Below, piece after piece: positions 32,099 through 42,853 of a stretch of DNA of 64,000 nt. Origin of the DNA: Phycomyces nitens (Eukaryota; Mucoromycota; Mucoromycetes; Mucorales; Phycomycetaceae); the NCBI GenBank assembly GCA_022702545.1, contig JAHRBC010000003.1, forward strand, positions 7,378,001 to 7,442,000. Reading direction: 5' to 3'. Positions within the stretch are counted from its first letter, which is position 1. The number at the start of each line of letters is the position of its first letter. A model generated the notes under the pieces. That model had not been told where the DNA came from, made no database searches, and was given only the letters and a program-made list of their open reading frames with translations. Made by a program: the position numbers and the translations under genes.

Positions 32099-33919
32099 AT
32101 GCTTTTATCAGACCTTCCTCAAGAAGTCATAGAAAAAATTGCGGACCCTCTTTCCCTTAAAGACAAGATCTCTTGCTCTTTGGTGTGCAAGTCATGGAAA
32201 AAAGCTTTTCAGGATTTCCTATACTCTGATATAACGATAAAATCGCAAAAGACCTTACAAGGCATTATAAATCCAACCCAGCATAGCCGACGCAAACACC
32301 ATGAAATTGGACACCTTGTACAAAATCTGTGTATAGGCCAATATGCGTATACAACGGACGACGGGCTCTACGCACTGCAGAATACCTTTCCAAATATAAA
32401 GTATCTTTATCTCACAACAGATTCTATAAACTGGAAAAAATTTGGAATTATGGCTGATTGGCACCTTTGGAGATCGTTGACTGAACTTCAGATCCATACC
32501 ACAGGCTCGTATCTGCCTAACAAGGAAAATTCACTTGTTAAAGTAATACTGGGTCTACCATTCTTGAGACGATTGGAAGTTTCTTATCTGAACAACTACA
32601 AAAGTACATTATCATTCTCAGTAAAAGATCTTGAGACCATTCACTCGCATCTAAAGCACCTCAAACACATGAAGCTCAACACAATTTTATCGCCACTTTG
32701 TGATACCGACTTTGAATGTATAGCAAACGCATCTCCAGCCACAACGATAAAAAGCTTAAGCTTAGCATCCCAAGAGACCGACTATAGATGGCTATGTTAT
32801 TTTTCTCGCAAATATCCCAATATACACACACTCGTCTCTGTATCATATATTTTTCCCAATATCAAAGGACAAAGACGTAATACAAGGGCATTATTTCAAC
32901 AAGTACCTGTATCATTTCAACACCTTGAAAATTTAAATCTTCACTATTTACACAAGGTTGATGAAGGCGAGTTATTTTTCAAGGACAAGACCAACTTTCA
33001 CGACACCCCATTAAAGCATATACGGATTAATGTCTTACTACCATATTATGTTTATCATGCTGGTAATCTCTGTGATGTTCCCAAAAATATCGCAGAAATC
33101 TTTCTGGAAAAATGTTCAAATACCATAAGGTCTTTTCATTTGAACTGTCTCGGTATGTATACAACACCAATAAACTTGATGGAGATGAAAAACAGTCTTT
33201 TCAATTTGGTTGAACTGGATATTGCCACGCCCACGTCTGCTGAGATAGACACCCTTCTCCGTATAGCACCTCGCTTGAAATCTCTTTCACTTGGACATGC
33301 TCAGATCAAAGTTAAAGATGAACTCTACAATTCAGAAAGATTTGGCCTCCAGTCAATCAAAATAAAAGCATCGACAACTACATCAGATGTCCTTCGGTTT
33401 CTATCTTTTCATTGCAGAGACTTGAAAGAAGTGGATTTAACTGAATCGTCCGTATACGGAAATTTTACAACACCTGGGTGCCAGCTTATCGACATGACCT
33501 ACAGCCGCTTAGAGAAATTCTATATAAATACCACAGAATTTATAATAAAAGACAACAAGCAATGTCCAGATAATTTGGATATAACTCTTATTACTCGGCC
33601 AGTTGACGATCTTCCTCCAAAGCAAGATTACGATCCCAATATCTTACCGGCTGATATTGGACGAATATCCGACAAAAATCATGACGATTGGTTTTACCTA
33701 CCTCTTGAAAGTAACTTAACGGATAGAATTTCAAAAGAACAAGCCTCCTTTATCACGAAATTCGTTTCAAACTATGAAGAAAACAAGAAAATTACTTTGG
33801 AGAAAGCCCTTGATACAAAAAGAGAAGAACCGTCCGAAGCTTGGGAGGACTGCTGTGTTTTTGGATATACAAAGTTAAAGCTTGGATACGTACCCAAGTA
33901 TTATTGTGATATTTATTAG
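32099..33919 (+). CDS. F-box/LRR-type protein, array copy G
   Basis: Intronless, 606 residues. F-box at residues 3-45 (LPQEVIEKIADPLSLKD, SCSLVCKSWKKAFQD). Its LRR region differs more from the others than those of C, D, H, I, J and K, but the tail (ISKEQASFITKFVSNYEENKK, CCVFGYTKLKLGYV) is the class shared with C, D and H and is almost identical to D, suggesting local sequence exchange. The conserved promoter motif is displaced 398 bp by a solo LTR, so expression may differ from its relatives. Confidence 0.92.
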   Translation: MLLSDLPQEVIEKIADPLSLKDKISCSLVCKSWKKAFQDFLYSDITIKSQKTLQGIINPTQHSRRKHHEIGHLVQNLCIGQYAYTTDDGLYALQNTFPNIKYLYLTTDSINWKKFGIMADWHLWRSLTELQIHTTGSYLPNKENSLVKVILGLPFLRRLEVSYLNNYKSTLSFSVKDLETIHSHLKHLKHMKLNTILSPLCDTDFECIANASPATTIKSLSLASQETDYRWLCYFSRKYPNIHTLVSVSYIFPNIKGQRRNTRALFQQVPVSFQHLENLNLHYLHKVDEGELFFKDKTNFHDTPLKHIRINVLLPYYVYHAGNLCDVPKNIAEIFLEKCSNTIRSFHLNCLGMYTTPINLMEMKNSLFNLVELDIATPTSAEIDTLLRIAPRLKSLSLGHAQIKVKDELYNSERFGLQSIKIKASTTTSDVLRFLSFHCRDLKEVDLTESSVYGNFTTPGCQLIDMTYSRLEKFYINTTEFIIKDNKQCPDNLDITLITRPVDDLPPKQDYDPNILPADIGRISDKNHDDWFYLPLESNLTDRISKEQASFITKFVSNYEENKKITLEKALDTKREEPSEAWEDCCVFGYTKLKLGYVPKYYCDIY

Positions 33920-35350
33920 TCTTGGCATTGTGATAAGCTTTTATTTATTACAAGTCTCTGAAAGAGAAGAATAAAAGAGACTGCATATTATATGTTTTAG
34001 AATTATGTGGACTATATTGATATTTAAACATTTGGTGTTATTTCGGAGACCAGTCTAAAGAGCCAATGTCAAGATCAAGACAATGGCAATGGCAAGAAAT
34101 ACAAACTTTTTTGTAGTAAAGATCTATTTCAAACTTTCTCAAATAAAGAGAATAGCTTCCTTAACTTGATTATTGTATTTTTTACTTCTTTGTAACAGGT
34201 TACGGCTAAAGGCACATGGATAAAGGTATACTCTTTTTTTAAAAATAATAATAAAGTGATTCTAATGTTTGGCAGACACACCACCTACCTTCTTCATTTA
34301 ATCTATGCGACTTTAAGTTGGCATCCAATACCTCACATATTTTAACATGCATTTTTATTCACTCTATGAAGTATGGTACCTGTAGCAAAATTACTAAAAC
34401 ACGATAAGTCAATTTTACTTGATATTTATTTCTCAAAGTAAAAGAGGAACTAAAATTCTGTCTGTTGTAGGATTTGTGTATAAATACTTGACTGGGTGTT
34501 AATAGGGCTTTTAGATATTAGTGTAACTTAAATCTACTTGAGTGGATTTTGTTACTTAGTTTTTGTTAAGCCAATTTGTAATAGTATTTAAAGGTGGTTT
34601 TACCACAGTACCCAGCTCCATAACATTTTTTGATACTGCTACACTTGCCTTATATACACTCAATATGTGTTCATAATATCCTAGCAGGGCCAAACTCTTG
34701 GCTATTTGACACCCACACTAGTACAGAGACACCTTGGCGCTTTTTTCAGTCCTCAACTAATTTTGAGTTTTGACAAGGAGCATTGTATTTTGGCATATAA
34801 GCTCCTTGTTACAAAGTTTTGCAGGCGAGTCAAAAAAGAGACAAGATTTATTTCCAATATTTTGGTATAAGCAAAGTAGTCGAAAGTGTTGATTATAGTC
34901 TTTAAAGAGTTAACTCTTGGGCACCAACAGCCCCAAATCATTAATCGACCACCTCCAAACTACATCCTTGGCAGGATACAGTATTTTCTCAATATTTCCA
35001 ACAAAAAGCGCTACATTTCTATGTCTATATTCTTGGGAAAATGTATAAATCTATATTTAATATTATAGATATTATTCTATTTTTGTTTGCTTTTTTTAAA
35101 AATTATGAGCAGAATACAATCGCTTCTTTTGTGCACTTTGTATAACTGTAGCTAAAATAAAGTGCTACAAGACGATATTTATATCCTACAGATTGTACAG
35201 CGTATAGTAGTCTCGGAGATGTAATCTCTCATTGTGTTTCTTGTGCTAGTTATTGGCTCACAAGTAAAACTATGATTAATTGCATTCTCAAGATGGCATA
35301 AATTACCCTCATCAAAGATCGTTGAGCATTATTTTTGCTTTTTACTATTA
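33920..35350 (-). mobile_element. 3' segment and decayed Tc1/mariner relic between G and H
   Basis: Shared 3' flank to about 34230, then the minus-strand relic. A minus ORF (34941-34753) reads MIWGCWCPRVNSLKTII and then FAYTKILEINLVSF, recognisable as the V/I-W-G-C to L-x-P region of Tc1 transposases that follows the first catalytic Asp. A 227-bp insertion interrupts it. Confidence 0.7.
34381..34607. mobile_element. 227-bp LTR-like insertion in the G/H spacer
   Basis: Starts TGTAGCAAAATTAC and ends TTTTACCACA, with exact 5-bp duplications GTACC at 34376-34380 and 34608-34612. Precise removal restores GGTACCCAGCT, as in the H/I spacer near 37987, and brings the G-to-H distance from 3,623 to 3,391 bp. 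A TATAAATA lies inside. It is best read as a small solo LTR; a non-autonomous DNA element is possible. Confidence 0.82.
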
Positions 35351-35605
35351 TATGGTTGTTTTGGCAGCTGTTTTGTATATGTGAGTTTTGGATGAAATGT
35401 CAATGTGACACAATGAAGAGCACTGATGATTAGATTTTTTAAATAGTCTGACAATTGCTTTGTTTTTCCAAGACGTTTCTTGTTGTTGATTTAACGAGAC
35501 GGTGAGATTTGAATTGAAAGAGTGTTATAGATAACGAAAGTGTAGTATTGGTACGTTTGGCAAATAAGGAATGTTGGTCCGTTACCAAGAAAAACGGCCT
35601 GTGTA

Positions 35606-35624
35606 TCCTACAATATACTGCGCC
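35606..35624 (+). promoter_or_regulatory. 19-bp conserved F-box promoter motif
   Basis: TCCTACAATATACTGCGCC begins 116 bp before the start of copy H. Confidence 0.7.
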
Positions 35625-35721
35625 TCATATTTATTTACCAATGAAAGTACTTAAAGACCTTTGAAACGCTTAAAAAATAAACCTTGTCTTTCCAGTTTAC
35701 ATTTATTCAAAAAACCTTTTC

Positions 35722-37551
35722 ATGCTTTTATCAGACTTTCCTCAAGAAATCATAGAACACGTCGCGGATTATCTTTCCATTAGAGACAAGATCTCTTGTT
35801 CTTTGGTGTGCAAATCATGGAAAATAGCTTTCGAGGATACCATATACTCTGACATAACCATACGTTCTCATAAAACCTTGCAAGACGTTATGACTCGATC
35901 CAAGGATAACCGACACAAATACCATGAAATTGGACACCTTGTACGATATTTGTCTATAAGTCACTATTGGCATAAACCGGCCGAGGAAATCTACACACTG
36001 CAAAAGATCTTTCCGAATATAAAGTATCTTTATTTTGCAATAGCTCCTTTACACTCGAACGACTTTGGAAGTATGACCAATTGGAGCCTCTGGGGATCAT
36101 TAACCGAGCTTCACATGACTATCAATGGTTCATATAAACCTATCATGGAAGATTCACTTGTTGAAGCAATTACGTGCTTACCCCTCTTAAGATACTTGGA
36201 TATTCATGGTCAAATGCAGTACAGCTGTAAAATATCATTTTCAGTAAACAGTTTTGAGATCATTCACTCGCATCTAAAACACCTTGAATACATGAAGCTC
36301 AGCACAAGTTTCTTGACTCTTTCCGATACCGACTTTGAACGTATAGCAAACGTATCTCCAGCCACAACGATGAAAATATTGGATATAAAATCCAATGATA
36401 CAGACTATCGATGGCTATGCTATTTTGCTCGCAAATATCCCAACCTACACACACTCAACCTTAAAATATTTCATATCCTGCCCGATATCAAAGAACAAAC
36501 AGATAATACACTGGTATTATTTCAACAAGTGCCTGTATCACTTCAATACCTCAAAAAATTAAACCTTATATATATATACGAGGTTGATGGAGGGGAGTTA
36601 CTTTTCTTGGATAATATCAACTTTCACGGCACGCCATTAAAGCATATATCGATTGAAATTTCAGGACCACATCGTATTTATTCTCCTGATAATCTCTGGA
36701 ACACTCCAAAAATCATCGCAGAAACCTTCCTGGAAAAATTTCCAAAGACCATTGAATCATTTAATCTGAAATGTAACACTTCGTACACAACCACAATAGA
36801 CTTGACGGGGATAGAGAACAGCCTTTGTAATCTGGTCAAAGTGAATATCAACATTCCTACGATTGCTGATATCGATACTTTTCTCCGTGCAGCACCTCGC
36901 TTGAAATCTCTTAAACTATTGCAGGCTGATATCAAGGTTAAAGATGATCTCTACAATTCAGAGAGATTTGAACTCCAATCATTCGATTTAAGCCATTCAA
37001 CAATTACATCAGATGTCCTCCGGTTTTTGTCATTCCACTGCAGAAACTTTGATACGTTGAATATGAATTACACATCAGTTTACGGGAGCTTTACGACACC
37101 TGGATGCCAGTTGATTGACATGACTTATGGCCGCTTTGAGACAGTATCTCTAGAGAATACAAGCTTTTTTATAAAAGACAACAAGAAGTGTCCAGAAAAT
37201 CGAAATGTAACTCTTATTACTCGACAAGTTGATGGTATTCCTCCAAAGCAAGAGTATGATCCCAATAGTTTACCGGTTGACATTGGAGAAACATCTGACA
37301 AAGATCATTACGAATGGATTTACCAGTATCCTGCACATGACTTTATGGACGAGATTTCAGAAGAACAAGCATCCTTTATCACGAAATTCGTTTCAAATTA
37401 TGAAGAAAACAAGAAACTTACTTTGGATAAAGCCCTTGATACAAAAAGTAGAGAACCACCCGAAACCTGGAAAGACTGCTGTGTCTTTGGGTATACAAAG
37501 CTAAAACTTGGTTATGTAACCGATTATAGTTGTATTATTGAATGCTTTTGA
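35722..37551 (+). CDS. F-box/LRR-type protein, array copy H
   Basis: Intronless, 609 residues. F-box at residues 3-45 (FPQEIIEHVADYLSIRD, SLVCKSWKIAFED), closest to copy C. Small oddities: DVMTRSKDN where others have TPSxDN, and MTYGRFETVSL in place of the usual MTYSRLQ in the conserved C-terminal block. Tail class is that of C, D and G (ISEEQASFITKFVSNYEENKK, CCVFGYTKLKLGYV). The next unit starts 3,391 bp downstream. Confidence 0.92.
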   Translation: MLLSDFPQEIIEHVADYLSIRDKISCSLVCKSWKIAFEDTIYSDITIRSHKTLQDVMTRSKDNRHKYHEIGHLVRYLSISHYWHKPAEEIYTLQKIFPNIKYLYFAIAPLHSNDFGSMTNWSLWGSLTELHMTINGSYKPIMEDSLVEAITCLPLLRYLDIHGQMQYSCKISFSVNSFEIIHSHLKHLEYMKLSTSFLTLSDTDFERIANVSPATTMKILDIKSNDTDYRWLCYFARKYPNLHTLNLKIFHILPDIKEQTDNTLVLFQQVPVSLQYLKKLNLIYIYEVDGGELLFLDNINFHGTPLKHISIEISGPHRIYSPDNLWNTPKIIAETFLEKFPKTIESFNLKCNTSYTTTIDLTGIENSLCNLVKVNINIPTIADIDTFLRAAPRLKSLKLLQADIKVKDDLYNSERFELQSFDLSHSTITSDVLRFLSFHCRNFDTLNMNYTSVYGSFTTPGCQLIDMTYGRFETVSLENTSFFIKDNKKCPENRNVTLITRQVDGIPPKQEYDPNSLPVDIGETSDKDHYEWIYQYPAHDFMDEISEEQASFITKFVSNYEENKKLTLDKALDTKSREPPETWKDCCVFGYTKLKLGYVTDYSCIIECF

Positions 37552-38720
37552 GATTGTGATAAGGCCTGGGTTATTACAATTCCCTGAAAGAAAATAATAA
37601 AAGAAAAACCATGTTATGTTAATGAGGATTATATGATTTTAAAGCATTTGGTACTGTTTTGGAGACGAGTTTGAGAAGCCAATGTCAATGTCAAGATATT
37701 TGCAGAAGATACAAACTTTTTTGTCGTAAAGAGCTATTTCAATCTTTCTCAAATTAAGAAAAAATAGTTTAACTCAATTATTACATTTTGTTCACTCTTG
37801 TCTAACAGATTAAAGCTAAATACATATTGATAAAAGTATACTTTATTTAAAAATAATATTCATTAAATAACTCTAATGTTCGGAAGACACACCACTAACC
37901 TTTTTTATTTATTCTATATGGCTTTGGGTTGGCATGCAATACCTCCCATATTTAACAGGTATTTTTCTTCCCTTTGGTAAATTATGGTACCCAGCTACTT
38001 AATACTTATTGAAACTAATAGACATGCCTTTACTTTACACTCAATATATGTCAATAATGTCCCAAAAGTAGTAAGCTCTTGGATATTTCATGATCAAGCT
38101 ATTACAGAGACATATTGGCACTTTTTCCGGTCCTCAACTAGATCTGACTTTTGACAAGGAACATTGTCTTTTTGGTATATATCCTTGTTACAAAGTTTTA
38201 CAAAGCGATTCAAAAGAGAGACAAGTTTTATTTCCAATATGCTGGTATAAGCAGAGTAGTCCAAAGTGTAGATTATAGTCTTTAAATAGCCAACTCCTCT
38301 TTGTCAACAACAACCCCCAAATCATTAATCAACCACCTCCAAACTGTTTCATTGGCACAATACAGTCTTTTCTCAATCTTTTCAACAAAAAGCGCCAAAC
38401 TTTCATGTTTATATCCTTGAGAAAAAGTACTAATCTATGCTCATAATTCTAGATATTATCCCATCTTTGTTTGCTTTTTTTTTAGAATGATGAGCAAAAT
38501 ACAATCACTTCTTTTGTGCACTTTGTATAACTGTAGCTTAAATAAAGTGCTACAAGACGATATTTGTATCCTACAGATTGTACAGCGTATAATAGTCTTG
38601 AACATGTAATCGCCCATTGTGTCTCTTGTGGTAGTTATTAGCTCACAAGTGTAATTATGATTAATCGCATTCTCAAGATGGCATAAATCATCCTAATCAA
38701 AGGCCTTTGAGCATTATTTT
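37552..38720 (-). mobile_element. 3' segment and decayed Tc1/mariner relic between H and I
   Basis: Shared 3' flank to about 37830, then an uninterrupted but heavily mutated minus-strand relic to about 38650. It contains the intact GGTACCCAGCT site that marks the empty position of the 227-bp insertion in the G/H spacer. Confidence 0.6.
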
Positions 38721-38995
38721 TGCTTTTTACTATTACATGGTTGGTTTGGCAGCTGTTTTACATATGGGGGTTTTAGATGAAATGTCAATGTGACACAATG
38801 AAAAGCACTGATGATGATTATATTTTTTTTGGATATTCTGAAAATTGCCTTGCTTTTCCAAGGCGTTTTTTGTTGTTGATTTAATGAGACGGTGAGATTT
38901 GAATCGAAAGAGTGTTATAGATAACAAGAGTGTAGTGCTTGTATGTTTGGCAGATATAGAATGTTGGTCCGTTACCAAGAAAAATGGCCTGTGTA

Positions 38996-39014
38996 TCCTA
39001 CAATATACTGCGCC
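38996..39014 (+). promoter_or_regulatory. 19-bp conserved F-box promoter motif
   Basis: TCCTACAATATACTGCGCC begins 117 bp before the start of copy I. Confidence 0.7.
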
Positions 39015-39112
39015 TCATATTCACTTATCAATAAAAATATTTAAAGGCCTTTGAAACGCTTAAAAAATAAATCTTGTCTTTCCAGTTTACATTTATTCAA
39101 AAAAACCTTTTT

Positions 39113-40978
39113 ATGCTTTTATCAGACTTTCCTCGAGAAATCATAGAACAAATTGCGGATCGTCTTTCCTTTGAAGACAAGATCTCTTGTTCTTTGGTGT
39201 GCAAGTCATGGAAAAGAGTTTTCCAGGATACCATATACTCTGATATAAGCATAAATTCTCCTGAAGCCTTACAAGACGTTATGACTCCATCCCTGGATAA
39301 CCGACACAAATACCATGAAATTGGACACCTTGTACGATATCTGACTATAAGTCACGATTGGGATATAACTACCGAGAAAATCTACGCACTACAAAAGACC
39401 TTTCCAAATATAAAGTATCTTTATTTTATAGTAACTACTCTTGCCTCGAACACCTTTGGAAGTATAGCCGATCGGAACCTCTGGGGATCATTGATTGAGC
39501 TTCAAATACATCTCGCTAGTTTCAATTTACATGCTACAACAAAATCACTTGTTGAAATAATTGTGTGCTTACCCCTCTTAAGACGCCTAACGATTCAAGA
39601 TGGAATGCAGTATAGAGATATGAAAGGATTATCAGTAACCGATTTTGAGACTATCCACTCACATCTAAAGCACCTTGAATACATGAAACTCAAAGCAAGT
39701 TTCTTGACTCTTTCCGATACCGACCTTGAACGTATACCAAACGTATCTCCAGTCACAACGATGAAAATATTGGATATAATGCCCAATGATGCAGACTATC
39801 GATGGCTATGCTATTTTTCTCGCAAATATCCCAACCTACACACACTTGATCTTGGCACAAAATATCTGTTGCTCGGTAGCAAAGTACAAAGACATGATAC
39901 AATGACATTATTCCAACAAGTGCCTGTATCATTTCAACACCTCGAAAAATTGAATCTCAAATCTTTCTATAACATTGAGAGAGAGGAGTTACTTTTCATA
40001 GATAAGATCTGCTTTCATGACGCGCCATTAAAGCATATGTCGATTGACGTTTCAGTAAGATATGGCCGTTCTCCTGCTAATCTCTGTGACGCTTCCAAAA
40101 TCATCACGGAAACCTGCCTAGAGAGATGTTCAAAGACCATTGAATCACTTAATCTGAAATGTGAAAGTGATTATGCACCCCGAATAAACTTGATGGGGAT
40201 GGAGAACGGCCTTTACAATTTGGTCAAATTGGATATCAACATTCCTACGGTTGCTGATATCGATACCCTCCTCCGTGCAGCGCCTCGCTTGAAATATCTT
40301 CAACTCAAGTATTCGGATATCAAGGTTAAAAAACAACTCTACAATTCAGAGAGATTTGAACTCCAATCATTCCATTTAGGCTACTCAACAATTACATCAG
40401 ATGTCCTCCGGTTTCTGTCATTCCATTGCAGAAACTTGAATACGCTGAGTTTGTGTGAAGTACCAGTCTATGGCAGTTTTACGACACCTGGATGCCAGTC
40501 CATCGACATGACTTATAGCCGCTTACAGTCATTATCTATAGATAAAACAAGCTTTATTATAAAAGACAACAAGAAGCGTCCAGACAATTTGAACATAACT
40601 CTTATTACTCGACCGGTTGACGATATTCCTCCAAAGCAAGAGTATGATCCCAATATCTTGCCGGTTAATGTTGGAAATACACATTTTAAGATTCATAATG
40701 AATGGGTTTACGAAGATTATCTCGGCAGTACGATTAAAATTTCAGGATTACAAGCCTCCTACATCAAGGATTTTTTTTCAAACTATGAGGAAAACAAGAG
40801 AATTTTTATGGAGGAAGATCATCGCATAACAAGACGAAAGCTGTCCGGAATTTCGAAGCAAAACTTTGTTTTTGGATATACAAAGATAAGCCTTGGTTAT
40901 GTATCTCGTTATAGTCATAGTACTTTTTTGCCTTTAGCTTATGATAAGTTATTATCTATTAGTTGCTTAAAGAGATGA
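39113..40978 (+). CDS. F-box/LRR-type protein, mosaic array copy I
   Basis: Intronless, 621 residues from the family start. Bases 39113-39367 are identical to copy D 22338-22592, after which the gene follows copy E (GSIADRNLWGSL, QYRDMKGLSV, GSKVQRHDTMTLF). The junction is at residues about 85-100. The C-terminus is extended: the usual stop after FLP is changed (TGA to TTA) and translation runs 14 residues into the 3' flank, ending LLSISCLKR. F-box FPREIIEQIADRLSFED. Tail class QNFVFGYTKISLGYV. Confidence 0.9.
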   Translation: MLLSDFPREIIEQIADRLSFEDKISCSLVCKSWKRVFQDTIYSDISINSPEALQDVMTPSLDNRHKYHEIGHLVRYLTISHDWDITTEKIYALQKTFPNIKYLYFIVTTLASNTFGSIADRNLWGSLIELQIHLASFNLHATTKSLVEIIVCLPLLRRLTIQDGMQYRDMKGLSVTDFETIHSHLKHLEYMKLKASFLTLSDTDLERIPNVSPVTTMKILDIMPNDADYRWLCYFSRKYPNLHTLDLGTKYLLLGSKVQRHDTMTLFQQVPVSFQHLEKLNLKSFYNIEREELLFIDKICFHDAPLKHMSIDVSVRYGRSPANLCDASKIITETCLERCSKTIESLNLKCESDYAPRINLMGMENGLYNLVKLDINIPTVADIDTLLRAAPRLKYLQLKYSDIKVKKQLYNSERFELQSFHLGYSTITSDVLRFLSFHCRNLNTLSLCEVPVYGSFTTPGCQSIDMTYSRLQSLSIDKTSFIIKDNKKRPDNLNITLITRPVDDIPPKQEYDPNILPVNVGNTHFKIHNEWVYEDYLGSTIKISGLQASYIKDFFSNYEENKRIFMEEDHRITRRKLSGISKQNFVFGYTKISLGYVSRYSHSTFLPLAYDKLLSISCLKR

Positions 40979-41611
40979 ATAAAAGAGAGATCATTTTATC
41001 TGTTCAAGTATTGTGTGGATTATATAGTTTTTAAAATATTTGGCACTATTCTGGAGACGAGTTGGAGAAGCCAAGGTCAATATAAAAATAATGGCAAGAT
41101 ATACACACTTTTCTCTGTAGTAAAGAGATATTTCAATCTTTCTCAGATCAAGAGAATAGCTTCTTTAACTTGATTATTGTATTATTATTATTTTACTTTC
41201 TTGTAACAGACTACGACTAAAGACACACGAATAAAAATATACCTTCTTTAAAAATAATATTCATTAATTATTTCTAATATTCGGTAGACACACCACTAAC
41301 CTTCTTCATCTAGTGTATAAAAATTTGCACTGGCATTCAATACCTCACATACTTTAGCAGATATCTTTTTCTGACTCTTATAAATTAAAATATTCAACTG
41401 TTTAATACTTCTTGGGGCTGCTACACTTGTCCTTACCATACGTCCCAGATATTCCCATATGTCCTCAATGGGGTTAAGATATGGGATGTTCGGCGACCAC
41501 ACTATTACTGAGATAACTTGGCACTTTCCAGTCCTCAACCAAGTATGACTTTTGACAAGAAATATTAACTTTTTGGTATATCGACTCCTAGTTACATGGT
41601 TCATGCTGTGG
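40979..41611 (-). mobile_element. 3' segment and best-preserved Tc1/mariner transposase remnant
   Basis: Shared 3' flank to about 41240. The minus-strand ORF 41604-41296 (102 codons) is the C-terminal end of a Tc1-like transposase: VISVIVWSPNIPYLNPIEDI includes the catalytic Glu context, followed by WEYLGRMVRTSV and IKQLN...KISAKVCEVL. It identifies the ancestry of every unit spacer. The relic stops abruptly at about 41611, the right edge of the first half of the array. Confidence 0.8.
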
Positions 41612-42313
41612 GAATTGAGGGGTTGAGAACTTTAGACACTGTAGAGATATTTACCTGTATTTTACTTTTAATGTTTATTTCTTATCAAACTTTTTGTTTT
41701 AATATGTATTTGTTTGCCAGTCTGTTACGGTTTGTTACTGTATGTATTACAGTGCTAAAATACCTATAATATCCCTAAAAAAATCATTTGGGGCCAGTTC
41801 TCGCTCATCTGTAGTGGCATAATTATATATAATATTATTTTATTTGATAAGTAGTAATGTACTTTGGGTAAAACAGATTTAGACAATTCCCCCCCAACAA
41901 AGTCTTTAATATTCATAAATTGGCCAAAAGCACTGCACATGCAAAAATAAATTAATACCATGATAATTGTCATCTATACCATTCGACTTGCAATTTGTAC
42001 TCTTTATCTTTGAGCTAAATCACTCGAGAAAAAAAAACACTCTGTACTCTTCATAAGCCTTGATGAGCCAATGTCAATAGAGGTGTTCTTTTATAGTGAT
42101 TTTATAATCTGTAGCCAGAATAATCAATCAAGGTACAAAACCATGGCCCTTTCTGATTAAATATAGCCTTTTTATTATTATTATTATTCAATCCCGAGAA
42201 TTCTATAGATCTTTTGTATGCTTAAAGTAAATGATGTAAAAATTGTTCTTGCCAATTAGCCATTGAAATGACGGAAATAAGATTAAATATGGTGTCAAGC
42301 CTTTTCTTGGTAT
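41612..42313. other. Boundary region between array and single-copy genes
   Basis: AT-rich unique sequence with a short TTA repeat near 42170-42187. No gene or repeat recognised. Confidence 0.45.
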
Positions 42314-42799
42314 CTATTGATTATCTGTACTTCTTTTAACTCGACCTGCCATGCCATATTCCAACCCATTAAATGTCTCGTGGATTTCGGCCTGACCATC
42401 CAAATAATCCCACAAAACAAGCTTTTGATCGCCCTGATTGTGCATAGTTTCAAGGCACTGGGATGCATTGCCCTTGTGATATTCCCATGTCCATGCGATA
42501 AGAAATCCACGTATATCATGGATCCAGTATAATCGAGCAAGGTCTAGGAAATCATCGCGCGAAAGCTGGTTGTGTGCTTCTAGGAGAGATACCTGGGATG
42601 AGTAATTGTTCCTAGAGAGTTCGGCTGTTATGGTTGGAATAATATGATCATGATCAGTTGCGATTGTTGATGATGAGCTAGATGCAAGTTTCAAGAGGGC
42701 AAAGAATCGTTCGTTGATCTGCTGTGCTTTGTCACCAGATTTCTTTGGGGTAATGCAGCCTGAGCCAGTAAAGCATCCTCCGCATGATTTACAACTCAT
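42314..42799 (-). CDS. Small protein of unknown function with Cys-rich N-terminus
   Basis: 161 residues from ATG 42799. It begins MSCKSCGGCFTGSGC, with four cysteines in 15 residues (C-x2-C-x2-C-x6-C). The rest is a mostly helical-looking acidic and aromatic protein (DLARLYWIHDIRGFLIAWTWEY, LVLWDYLDGQAEIH). A longer start at 42853 is possible, but a TATAAAGC box lies inside that extension, favouring 42799. It diverges from the PEX4-like gene, sharing a promoter region of about 640 bp. The family is not recognised. The Cys pattern could bind a metal or be lipid-modified; this is speculation. Confidence 0.65.
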   Translation of the reverse strand: MSCKSCGGCFTGSGCITPKKSGDKAQQINERFFALLKLASSSSSTIATDHDHIIPTITAELSRNNYSSQVSLLEAHNQLSRDDFLDLARLYWIHDIRGFLIAWTWEYHKGNASQCLETMHNQGDQKLVLWDYLDGQAEIHETFNGLEYGMAGRVKRSTDNQ

Positions 42800-42853
42800 G
42801 GCTAATACTGGATATTGGATTGACAATCTTGCTTTATATTTGGAAAAATACAA

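Noticed and set aside
41296..41604. Stand-alone minus-strand gene of 102 codons
   Set aside because: It is the C-terminal remnant of a Tc1-like transposase present in decayed form in the other unit spacers.
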